A DNA stretch of 37,759 nt from an uncultured Methanobrevibacter sp. (GTDB lineage: Archaea; Methanobacteriota; Methanobacteria; Methanobacteriales; Methanobacteriaceae). Under the pieces are notes generated by a model that saw nothing but the letters and a program-made list of their open reading frames with translations, did not search any database and was not told where the DNA came from. The DNA lies in contig CADBPS010000073.1 of NCBI GenBank assembly GCA_902796575.1, forward strand, positions 1 to 37,759. Reading direction: 5' to 3'. Below, piece after piece: positions 16,815 through 24,293 of this stretch (within the stretch, counting starts at the first letter, position 1; each line of letters begins with the position of its first letter). The position numbers were made by a program, and so were the translations under genes.

Positions 16815-17083
16815 TCATCACTACCTCTAGGTATAAATAGCTGTTCTATAATTATCACCAACACTTAGGATGTCAACAATGACTTTTAATTAAAATTTCG
16901 CCCTAAGACATTAGCATAACAGGTAATAACTATCAAAATTACCGGCCGATAAACAAAACTAACCTATTAGTTAATTTTGAAAAAGTAATATAAAAATATT
17001 TACATTACGGAAGTATTGTTAAGGAAAACAATAGCTTTTATAACTTAAAAACACCACATATATTATGAATTAAAAGAATTATA
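16815..17083. other. Intergenic region between two leftward operons
   Basis: No gene. It holds the TATA-like box of the glycerophosphotransferase operon (16831-16840). An inverted repeat has arms CAAAACTAAC (16954-16963) and GTTAATTTTG (16970-16979), nine of ten pairs matching. A perfect seven-base inverted repeat TATTGTT/AACAATA lies at 17014-17033 around AAGGAA. The hairpins follow the stop of the 17084 gene and may end that transcript. Confidence 0.4.
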
Positions 17084-18118
17084 TTATCTTAAAATATTTT
17101 TGATTTTGGATGATGCGAAGTGATATTTTCCGATTAATGATAAGTATTTAACCGTCTTTTCATAATCATCCTCCAGAATAGGTTTCGTTAAAATCTGATA
17201 TAATCTTTCACCGAATCCCGGTTTAATTTTAAGTTGCTTTTTAAGCAAAGGACTGGCATATTCAATCAGCTCAACTTTCTGATTAAATGAAATCTTACTG
17301 TCCCGTAAGCTGCTTATCCAATAAACAAAGTGCCTGTTGAAGACATCGGAAAAATATCTCTCAAGACCCATATCCTTGAGAAATTTATCGACCTGATAAT
17401 ATCCCTCTACCATTTTGTGCAGGTATTTTTTGTTTCTGATGTGTATTGTGGATTTATCTCCATCAGTATTTCTTATTGAATAGTTATAAGCATAAAAATC
17501 ATCAAGATAAACACTGGATTTGGACTTCACAAGGGATGCGATATAGACAAATAAATCCTCCGCCAGCATTGTTTCGAGAAATCTGATATTATTGTCAATC
17601 AGGAATTTTTTTTTGAATAACTTGGTCCAGATAGCCGGATCAATATAGAACAGCCTTAAATCTTCTTCAAAATTATTCACAATAATATTTTTTCCATTAA
17701 AAATAGTTTTTACTTTCACTTTTTTATCGGGAAAAACTTTATAGTAATTTGCAATCAGCATGTCAGCATCCTCATCTGCAGCGACATCATACATCCTTTC
17801 AAATGCATCATCAGCATAGCTGTCATCATGATCGGAAAAAATCACATATTCCCCATCGGATAAATCCAAACCAATGTTTCTGCCCTTACCCGGAAATCCA
17901 TCATTTTTATCCAAAAATACAACTTTCACATTTTCATATTCCTCATCAAAAGATTTCAGCAGATTTATTGTGTAGTCTTCATCAGAATTATCATCGACAA
18001 ATATTACCTGAATTTCACTAAAATCCATGCTTTGATTTTTAATGGATTTGAAAAGGGAACATAAAAATTCATTTGAATTATATGTTGGAATTATAACGCT
18101 GATTTTATATTTACTCAT
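17084..18118 (-). CDS. Family-2 glycosyltransferase (HDD type)
   Basis: 344 aa. SVIIPTYNSNEFLCSLFKSI, VDDNSDEDYT, GFPGKGRNIGLDLSDG and VIFSDHDDSYADDAFE (about residues 92-107) define the GT-A domain, with His-Asp-Asp at the usual DxD site. LAEDLFVYIASL is the likely catalytic acidic motif. The C-terminal about 120 residues are helical. It is a close paralogue of the gene just upstream (18115-19179), which shares GFPGxGRNIGLDL, the DHDDSY site, FLExMLAEDxxV and KDKSTIHIRN-like segments. It overlaps that gene by four bases (ATGA). Last gene of the leftward operon from about 23363. Confidence 0.86.
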   Translation of the reverse strand: MSKYKISVIIPTYNSNEFLCSLFKSIKNQSMDFSEIQVIFVDDNSDEDYTINLLKSFDEEYENVKVVFLDKNDGFPGKGRNIGLDLSDGEYVIFSDHDDSYADDAFERMYDVAADEDADMLIANYYKVFPDKKVKVKTIFNGKNIIVNNFEEDLRLFYIDPAIWTKLFKKKFLIDNNIRFLETMLAEDLFVYIASLVKSKSSVYLDDFYAYNYSIRNTDGDKSTIHIRNKKYLHKMVEGYYQVDKFLKDMGLERYFSDVFNRHFVYWISSLRDSKISFNQKVELIEYASPLLKKQLKIKPGFGERLYQILTKPILEDDYEKTVKYLSLIGKYHFASSKIKNILR

Positions 18119-19179
18119 AATAATCTCCTGAATTTATTTTTTAATTTGGAAACTAAACTGTTATCATTCATATTTATCTGGGATTTCTCCAGTCTGTTTG
18201 ACTCTGACACTGCCTCATCAAATTTTTTACTCAATATCAAATCAACCAGTTTATCATATCTTTTTTTAAAATATGGATCTGGAGAATAATATTTGTTAAA
18301 GACATCATATGATTTGACAAACAATTCCTTTTTGTCCTTATCTTGCAGTTTTGACAATACAATTGTATACAGCCATGAGGTTAAGTGATTTTTAAATATT
18401 ACTTTCCCGTATGACGTTTTATCCAGTCTTTCAAGCAGCAGGTCAATTTCATAGTATCCGTTTAAAATAGCTTCAATATACTTTCTGTTTCTTATGTGTA
18501 TTGTAGATTTATCCTTGCTGTTGTCCCTTATCTTATAGTTATATGAATAAAAACTGTTTAGATATATTATTCCATCTGCACACAATGATGCATTAACTGC
18601 AACATATACATCTTCTGCAAGCATTCCTTCAAGAAATCTGATATTGTTTTCCATTAAAAATTTTTTTCTGAATAATCTTGTCCATATTGCAGCGGGAACC
18701 CTGAAGAGGTTTTCATCCTTTGAAATATCTGAAACTTCAATTTCATCCGCGTCTCCATAGATTGATTTGAAGGGAATTACTTTATCGGGATACACCTGAT
18801 TGAAATTTGAAATCAGCATATCGTTACCGTTAATTTTATTCAGCATGATTTCAAAGGCATTTTCAGTGTATGAATCATCATGATCACAGAATATAACATA
18901 ATCAGAGCTTGCCAAGTCAAGACCTATATTTCTGCCGGTACCCGGAAATCCGGAATTTTCACTTTGAAAAACTGATTTGACATTATCATAGGACTCATCC
19001 AGATGTTTTAACAATTCCAGTGTTGCACTATCAGATGAGTTATCATCTACAAAAATAATTTCTATATTTTCAAATCCCAGACCCTGAGCTTTCATTGAAT
19101 CTAAAAACTCATTCAAATAGTTTCCAGAATTATATGTGGCAATGACAACTGTAATATTATAGCTATTCATATTTATCAT
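18115..19179 (-). CDS. Family-2 glycosyltransferase (HDD type), paralogue of its neighbour
   Basis: 354 aa. ITVVIATYNSGNYLNEFLDS, VDDNSSDSAT, GFPGTGRNIGLDLASSD and VIFCDHDDSYTENAFE match the downstream gene position for position. FLEGMLAEDVYVAVNAS and KSTIHIRNRKYIEAIL are also shared, so the two arose by tandem duplication and may add successive similar residues. Two ATGs, 19179 and 19170, are possible and neither has a clear ribosome site; the first overlaps the previous gene by 17 bases. The C-terminus is basic and helical. Confidence 0.86.
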   Translation of the reverse strand: MINMNSYNITVVIATYNSGNYLNEFLDSMKAQGLGFENIEIIFVDDNSSDSATLELLKHLDESYDNVKSVFQSENSGFPGTGRNIGLDLASSDYVIFCDHDDSYTENAFEIMLNKINGNDMLISNFNQVYPDKVIPFKSIYGDADEIEVSDISKDENLFRVPAAIWTRLFRKKFLMENNIRFLEGMLAEDVYVAVNASLCADGIIYLNSFYSYNYKIRDNSKDKSTIHIRNRKYIEAILNGYYEIDLLLERLDKTSYGKVIFKNHLTSWLYTIVLSKLQDKDKKELFVKSYDVFNKYYSPDPYFKKRYDKLVDLILSKKFDEAVSESNRLEKSQINMNDNSLVSKLKNKFRRLL

Positions 19180-20755
19180 TTAAAATTTTATCATATATTA
19201 AAATATATTCATCTGACATTTGTTTTGTATTCTTAAATTGAATCGATTTAAGACTGTTTATTTTATCATTATAATCATTTTGAGTAATATTTGTTATAAA
19301 ATCATATATCTGAGCCGGGTTTTTATAGTCAACCAGCCAGCCTCCGCCAGTTTCAGTAATTCTTTCCTTTAAAGCACCTATATCACTGGAAATTACAGGA
19401 AGTCCGGCCATCCATGATTCAGTTAAAGTATAGGAGTATGTTTCAGGACATGTTGATAATATTAACGAACAGGAAGGATTTATTTTATCCACTAATTTAT
19501 TAAAATCACTTCTCTCATACCTGCCGTGATTTATCCCATAACTGTTAAGGTTGGGTATTGTTGTGCCGAGAAAATTGAACTCCAATTTATTTTTTTTATC
19601 CAGTCTTTTAATTTCTTTTATTAGAAGTGAACCCTTATGTGGAGAAATATGGCCCGGAACCAGAATTTTAACAGGATTTGAAGTGAATTTTGGATTGAAG
19701 GATGTTTTATTCACACTGACACCATGTTCAATTACTTTAAGATTATCCAAATCGGGATAGAATTTTTTATATAAATCCATCGCTGAGCGTGTCGGAGCTA
19801 TATTGGCATGGGATTTCTTCAAAACATCCCCGCATATTTGTCTCCATAATTCAATGATTTCAGCACTTCTGGACACATCATCAACAGCTATACCTCCGCA
19901 TTCACCGCATTCAAATTCACAAAACTGATACTTGCAATTAATTAAATGAATAGATGGGCAGATATAATAGAAGTCATGTAGATTAATTAAAAAAGGAATT
20001 GATTTTTTATCAATAACATCAATTAAATTAAAACTATGATTAATTAAATGGTTAATATGAACAATATCTATATTAATTTTTGAAAGAATTTCATCATAAA
20101 CAGTCAGTAATTTCTCGCTGAATAATTGCTTTTTGAAATTGCTGCAGTTGATGATATTTCCCGAATTGTCAATAACCGAAAAATTTGTGTTATAAGAGAT
20201 ATTGTAATTAGCTATTTTTTCAAGGGAATCGGAAAAATGCCAAAGTTCAATGTCTTCTCCGTCTGAAGTTAGAATAAATGGATTGTAGGAATCATCAAGA
20301 TTACTGATAATATCCAAATTTAAAAATCCGGTACCTCCAACCGTTCCTATTTTTTCATGCAGAACAAAGAGTATGTTTTTTTTATCAGAGGCAAATTGTG
20401 ACAAATCCCTGTCCAAAGGCCTGATTAGCCTGTCTTCGCTGATACCATATAATGCATAATGAACCAGCGGATTGATTTTAACATCAGAATAATGATTCCT
20501 GTAAAAAACTCCATCAAAAGTGTCGTTAGGTTTTTTGCCTTCATCAAAACCGAAGAAAATGTAGTGAAGAAGAGGATCCATCCCAGATGATTTAACTTTA
20601 GGATATTTTTCCAGATAAAAATCATCATCAAAGAGATTATTGCTGCGAATAGCTTTATAACCCTTAATAATTTCTTCAGCTTTGGATTTATCCTTGATTT
20701 TACGGGATATGTATTGACTGGGAAAATGAGCGAATAACCTGTTTTTAAAATTCAT
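19163..20755 (-). CDS. HYL-module family-4-like glycosyltransferase
   Basis: 530 aa. After a basic N-terminal helix come two copies of a 35-residue repeat (about 38-110) with FYLEKYPKVKSSGMDPLLHY and FYRNHYSDVKINPLVHY, called here the HYL module. A GT-B type transferase follows (about 128-520): GTVGGTGFLNLDI, a cysteine-rich patch with CPSIHLINC and CEFECGECGG (about 265-290), ILVPGHISPHKG, then CPETYSYTLTESWMAGLPVISSDIG, the E-x7-E-like donor-site motif of family 4. It overlaps its neighbours on both sides (11 and 17 bases), so it is a middle gene of the operon. Acceptor and donor unknown; acts on the cytoplasmic side. Confidence 0.85.
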   Translation of the reverse strand: MNFKNRLFAHFPSQYISRKIKDKSKAEEIIKGYKAIRSNNLFDDDFYLEKYPKVKSSGMDPLLHYIFFGFDEGKKPNDTFDGVFYRNHYSDVKINPLVHYALYGISEDRLIRPLDRDLSQFASDKKNILFVLHEKIGTVGGTGFLNLDIISNLDDSYNPFILTSDGEDIELWHFSDSLEKIANYNISYNTNFSVIDNSGNIINCSNFKKQLFSEKLLTVYDEILSKINIDIVHINHLINHSFNLIDVIDKKSIPFLINLHDFYYICPSIHLINCKYQFCEFECGECGGIAVDDVSRSAEIIELWRQICGDVLKKSHANIAPTRSAMDLYKKFYPDLDNLKVIEHGVSVNKTSFNPKFTSNPVKILVPGHISPHKGSLLIKEIKRLDKKNKLEFNFLGTTIPNLNSYGINHGRYERSDFNKLVDKINPSCSLILSTCPETYSYTLTESWMAGLPVISSDIGALKERITETGGGWLVDYKNPAQIYDFITNITQNDYNDKINSLKSIQFKNTKQMSDEYILIYDKILNDKYE

Positions 20756-22322
20756 AAGAATCAGTTATAATTTCCTCAAGGCCTTTAAGAAAATCCTGTG
20801 TGAAATCATTTTCAATAATAATATCCGCAGAAACATCCTTATTGAACGATAAAGACAAGTCATAATCGGAGGTATCTGAATTGTCGTCATTAACAATTAT
20901 TTTAACAAGATCATCACGGGAAATAATTCTGTTCAAATCATATTTATCAGTAAATGAAATTAAAACATCACAGGAGTTTCCAATGTAATTGTTATTCAAA
21001 TCGCTGATGATTTCGACAGTATAATTCATATCATTGAATTTTTTTGAAATATCATGAATTAATTCATTGTTCACATCGGAGATTATGGTAATTTTAAGAT
21101 TTTTTTCTGTGAAAAACTTTTTTGAATGTATTTTATCCAGAAGCAAATGCTTTGATAAAAACTGACCCCATCTCTTCCAGAATACGGAGTAATTATGCTT
21201 GTCATTTTTGAAATAATTTTTGGATTTTACACGGGTACTGGATTCATGGTGGAATAATAATGCATTGCCTGCAAATAGAACCTTATGTTTGTTCTTATAT
21301 AATTTTAAGCAGAAATCAACGTCTTCCAGACCATATATGTAATCTTCATCCAAACCGCCCAAATCCATATATATTTCCCTGTCAACAAGCATTACTGCAC
21401 CTGTGACGGCTACACAATGATTATTTTTAGTCAGCGAATTATCAAAAACATCCAATTTGGAATTTGATTTATTAATAGCATATAAACAACATGGATTCAT
21501 TCTTTCAGCAAATATATCTCCGCTGTGCTGGATTTTAAAAGATACCTCCCTGTTTGCATTATAATAGAAAGGAAAGACCAGTTTAGCACCTACGGCAGCT
21601 GCATCATCATTATATAAAATGGTACCTACCAGTTCATTTAACCATCCGTAAGTAGGTTCTATATCGTTATTCAGTAAAAGCAAATATTTTCCGTTAGCTA
21701 TTTTGGCGGCATCATTATTGCCTTTTGAAAAACTTACATTAACATCATTTTCAATAATTTTAATCGGCAAATCAAGACTTTTCAGGTAACTGACAGAATC
21801 ATCCTTTGAATCGTTGTCAACAACAATAATTTCATAGTTTGAATAGTTGGTTTTATTATCGAAATCAGTGAATAATCTCTTCAAATGATCAATACCATCT
21901 CTGTTTAAGATAATAATAGAAACAAGCGGTTCATCATCGAATTTGTAATTTGACAGGAATGCCTGATTCGTTTCCTGAATTTCTTCTCTTCTTCTAATGG
22001 AAAATGCCTGCTGGGTAAATTTGCCTTCATTTTTACCATGGACAATATAGTGATAAAGAGGATTTATGTTTTGACGCCTGACATCAGGATATGCAGTGAA
22101 ATAAAAATCCGAATCAAAATCAAGTGAAGGCAGCTTGCCTTCCAGATATCCTCTGCCCAGATAATGAGTTAAGGGATCTCCCGAAACATCATCATATGTT
22201 TCAGTATAAAATTTCTCATCAAATAAGCCTGAACCTGCAATAGCTGAATAATATTTATGATATCTGAGGGATTTTTTATAATCAAAACGGGATGAAATCA
22301 GCAGACGAATGAAACTAACCAT
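20745..22322 (-). CDS. HYL-module family-2 glycosyltransferase with C-terminal Rossmann-like domain
   Basis: 525 aa. Residues about 33-105 hold two HYL repeats (DPLTHYLGRGYLEGKLP and NPLYHYIVHGKNEGKF). The GT2 domain (about 128-390) has SIIILNRDGIDHLKRLF, VDNDSKDDS, FSKGNNDAAKIANGKYLLLLNNDIEPTYGW and YIYGLEDVDFCLKLYKN. The last about 120 residues begin LKITIISDVN and look like a degenerate nucleotide-binding half domain. The start ATG follows the stop of the DUF616 gene directly (TAAATG) behind GGTGAT, so translation is coupled. It is a paralogue of the 33116-34651 gene, which has the same three-part layout. Confidence 0.86.
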   Translation of the reverse strand: MVSFIRLLISSRFDYKKSLRYHKYYSAIAGSGLFDEKFYTETYDDVSGDPLTHYLGRGYLEGKLPSLDFDSDFYFTAYPDVRRQNINPLYHYIVHGKNEGKFTQQAFSIRRREEIQETNQAFLSNYKFDDEPLVSIIILNRDGIDHLKRLFTDFDNKTNYSNYEIIVVDNDSKDDSVSYLKSLDLPIKIIENDVNVSFSKGNNDAAKIANGKYLLLLNNDIEPTYGWLNELVGTILYNDDAAAVGAKLVFPFYYNANREVSFKIQHSGDIFAERMNPCCLYAINKSNSKLDVFDNSLTKNNHCVAVTGAVMLVDREIYMDLGGLDEDYIYGLEDVDFCLKLYKNKHKVLFAGNALLFHHESSTRVKSKNYFKNDKHNYSVFWKRWGQFLSKHLLLDKIHSKKFFTEKNLKITIISDVNNELIHDISKKFNDMNYTVEIISDLNNNYIGNSCDVLISFTDKYDLNRIISRDDLVKIIVNDDNSDTSDYDLSLSFNKDVSADIIIENDFTQDFLKGLEEIITDSYEF

Positions 22323-23363
22323 TTAATCACCATTATTTCTTAATTTTCTAAGTACACTAGTTAATTTCCATGAAAATGAATCTCTAACATCATTTATCTG
22401 TCTATCCCAATAGTCCCTATTCTGATTTAAAGCTTCAGCTTCATCCCTTAGGGCATCAATATCATTGAACAGCAAAAGAATCTCCTCTGTAGTCAATATG
22501 TTTTTTTCCTGAATATTGCCTTCAAGGGATTTAATCAGATTCCTGCTTGTAATATAATCATCCACTTCAAAATTATGATGGTAATCACCCTGTCTGGCCC
22601 AGTATTTATTATCCCAGTAATAACAGGGACTGACTGAAGGATGAAAATCATTCTTCCAGGCCACATATGCAAAACTAATCTGATCCTGATTGGTGTGTCT
22701 GATAATTTCTTCCCACCAGTCGTTCATTAAATTAATTACTGACGGATTATTATGCTGTCTAAAAATAGCTCCCAATGCAGGAAGCCCATAATTTCTAGGC
22801 ATTCCTTCTTTTCTGTAAGTATCAACCTGATTCAGTATAGAATAATTTGAATATCTTGGAAATTGAATAGAACTGTTGGCTTCATCAAAAATACAATCTC
22901 TTTCGGGATGAACAGCATTCAACATTGGAGAATTAGCATATTTTAATATATATTCCCTGATACTGCCTACAAGTTTAAATGAACCGTCAATCCAGAAACT
23001 ATATTCACAATCCGGAAAATATTTGTTTGGAAAAACCTTATACTGCTTTGCAATTCTATTGTCATCCAGTGTAGAATTTTCCATTTGAATAATTTCCCAG
23101 GTATCCGATTTTAAATCAGGATTTTGAGTAAAACAAACATAACGTGTATTATCATCAATAACATCAGGTTCTTTTAAGGAATCATAATCGCCAGTGAATG
23201 CCGTATAAACAACCAGTTCACTGTCTGCAATATCCTTTTTCAGCTCTTCATCTACTTCAAGTGAAGACTGAAACAGGTCGCTTAAAATAAAACCGTCAAC
23301 ATTAGACTCATGTCTAGCTCTAATAACTTCATAAGGATTAATATCATCTGTCATACAAATCAT
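22323..23363 (-). CDS. DUF616-type glycosyltransferase
   Basis: 346 aa. VVYTAFTGDYDSLKEP, the R-Y-V-C-F-T strand, the K-Q-Y-K turn and YSFWIDGSFKLVGSIREYI (about residues 120-138) are hallmarks of the DUF616 (TOD1/MUCI70-like) family, with Asp-Gly in place of a DxD. The tail DSFSWKLTSVLRKLR resembles the tails of bacterial surface-glycan transferases. It is the first gene of the leftward operon. ATG 23363 is chosen because GGGCGG lies four bases before it; TTG 23375 and ATG 23354 are possible. The DUF616 half of the 855-aa fusion protein is its close paralogue. Acceptor unknown. Confidence 0.82.
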   Translation of the reverse strand: MICMTDDINPYEVIRARHESNVDGFILSDLFQSSLEVDEELKKDIADSELVVYTAFTGDYDSLKEPDVIDDNTRYVCFTQNPDLKSDTWEIIQMENSTLDDNRIAKQYKVFPNKYFPDCEYSFWIDGSFKLVGSIREYILKYANSPMLNAVHPERDCIFDEANSSIQFPRYSNYSILNQVDTYRKEGMPRNYGLPALGAIFRQHNNPSVINLMNDWWEEIIRHTNQDQISFAYVAWKNDFHPSVSPCYYWDNKYWARQGDYHHNFEVDDYITSRNLIKSLEGNIQEKNILTTEEILLLFNDIDALRDEAEALNQNRDYWDRQINDVRDSFSWKLTSVLRKLRNNGD

Positions 23364-23475
23364 TGAACCGCCCAACTTTAGAGAATCGGGAACTTTAAAA
23401 TTTTATGGATAATGCCTTTTTGCCTAATCTATCTATAAGTTAAATAAGTTACAGCATTGGCGAACTTTCATAACT

Positions 23476-23757
23476 TTAATGGAAAAATGCAATCATTCCA
23501 GGTAATGATTCCAGCATGGCCTGAATACCTAAAATAAATATTGCCAGCCCACCAATAAAATTAATATGCCGGGCATATTTAATAGCAGCCCTAGTACCAA
23601 GTGTTCCTATTAAAATCCAACAAACAACAGCCGTTAAACTTAAAATACCCAGTATCACAGGATTAACGGAAGCAGCTACACCCTGAGCAGCTAAAATAAG
23701 ATTCTCAATATTACCGAAAACAATTAAAGTAAAGAACTGTTTGAATTCACCGGACAT
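23476..23757 (-). CDS. Small three-helix membrane protein, half-transporter-like (copy 2)
   Basis: 93 aa with three hydrophobic segments. TM1 contains IVFGNIENLILAAQGV with a glutamate in the membrane, TM2 ILGILSLTAVVCWILIGTLG, and TM3 FIGGLAIFILGIQAML. Arg/Lys cluster in the TM2-TM3 loop (TRAAIKYARH), so N-terminus inside and C-terminus outside is likely. It starts at the base after the stop of its paralogue (TAAATG) behind AGGGGGAC. Layout and the acidic TM1 site recall one repeat of 3+3 inverted-repeat cation carriers such as MntP or TerC relatives, but the family name is not established. Confidence 0.7.
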   Translation of the reverse strand: MSGEFKQFFTLIVFGNIENLILAAQGVAASVNPVILGILSLTAVVCWILIGTLGTRAAIKYARHINFIGGLAIFILGIQAMLESLPGMIAFFH

Positions 23758-24042
23758 TTATGTCCCCCTTATTGAATTAAGCATGGCCTGAGCACCTAAA
23801 ATAAAAATAACAAGACCACCAAAGAAATCAATGAAATGAACATACTGTAAAGCTACCTGAGTTCCAATTGTTCCAATCGTTAACCAAAAAGTTACTGCAA
23901 TAATACTGGCAATACCCAGTTTCAATGGATTTACACCAGCCACAACTCCCTGTGACGAAAGCACCAAATTTTCAATATTGCCAAAGATTATTAATCCAGC
24001 AAAAGGCAAATATTGCTCCAACACATCAATCACCATTTTCAT
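23758..24042 (-). CDS. Small three-helix membrane protein, half-transporter-like (copy 1)
   Basis: 94 aa, clearly paralogous to the next gene: LIIFGNIENLVLSSQGVVAGVNP, TFWLTIGTIGTQ-like TM2 and FFGGLVIFILGAQAML are all shared in place. Here the basic residues are in the TM1-TM2 loop (NPLKLG) and at the C-terminus (SIRGT), while the TM2-TM3 loop has almost none. This is opposite to its partner and would place the N-terminus outside. TATA-like TTATATATTT (around 24107-24112) lies upstream, giving a leader of about 40 bases. The equal dose and coupled translation fit a heterodimer. Confidence 0.7.
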   Translation of the reverse strand: MKMVIDVLEQYLPFAGLIIFGNIENLVLSSQGVVAGVNPLKLGIASIIAVTFWLTIGTIGTQVALQYVHFIDFFGGLVIFILGAQAMLNSIRGT

Positions 24043-24288
24043 TAAAAAATCGGAAAATCATTTCCGACATAATCCGTTTCCAATAATTAGTATTGAGAAT
24101 TAAAAATATATAAAATTATCCTTAATCCCATGCATCAGAAGAATAGTTGTTAAAAATATTTCAAAAAATAAAATCAATAATAAAAAACATGCATTAGTCG
24201 GAATTGGAAAATGAAAAAAATTCAGCAATATTATAAAAATAGCTTTTAATTAAAAAGAAAGTAAAGTTTAAAGACAAGCTTTAAATCT
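24043..24288. other. Intergenic region with promoter and terminator
   Basis: The left-reading promoter of the small membrane-protein pair lies near 24107-24112. The right end is a strong hairpin that terminates the 24289 gene. No gene seen between. Confidence 0.4.
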
Positions 24289-24293
24289 TTACT
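24260..24293 (-). terminator. Hairpin terminator that includes a stop codon
   Basis: AGTAAAGTTTAAAG (24260-24273) pairs with CTTTAAATCTTTACT (24279-24293) with a one-base bulge and a five-base loop. T-rich sequence follows on the minus strand. The upstream arm contains the TAA stop (24291-24289) of the 731-aa protein gene. Confidence 0.55.
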
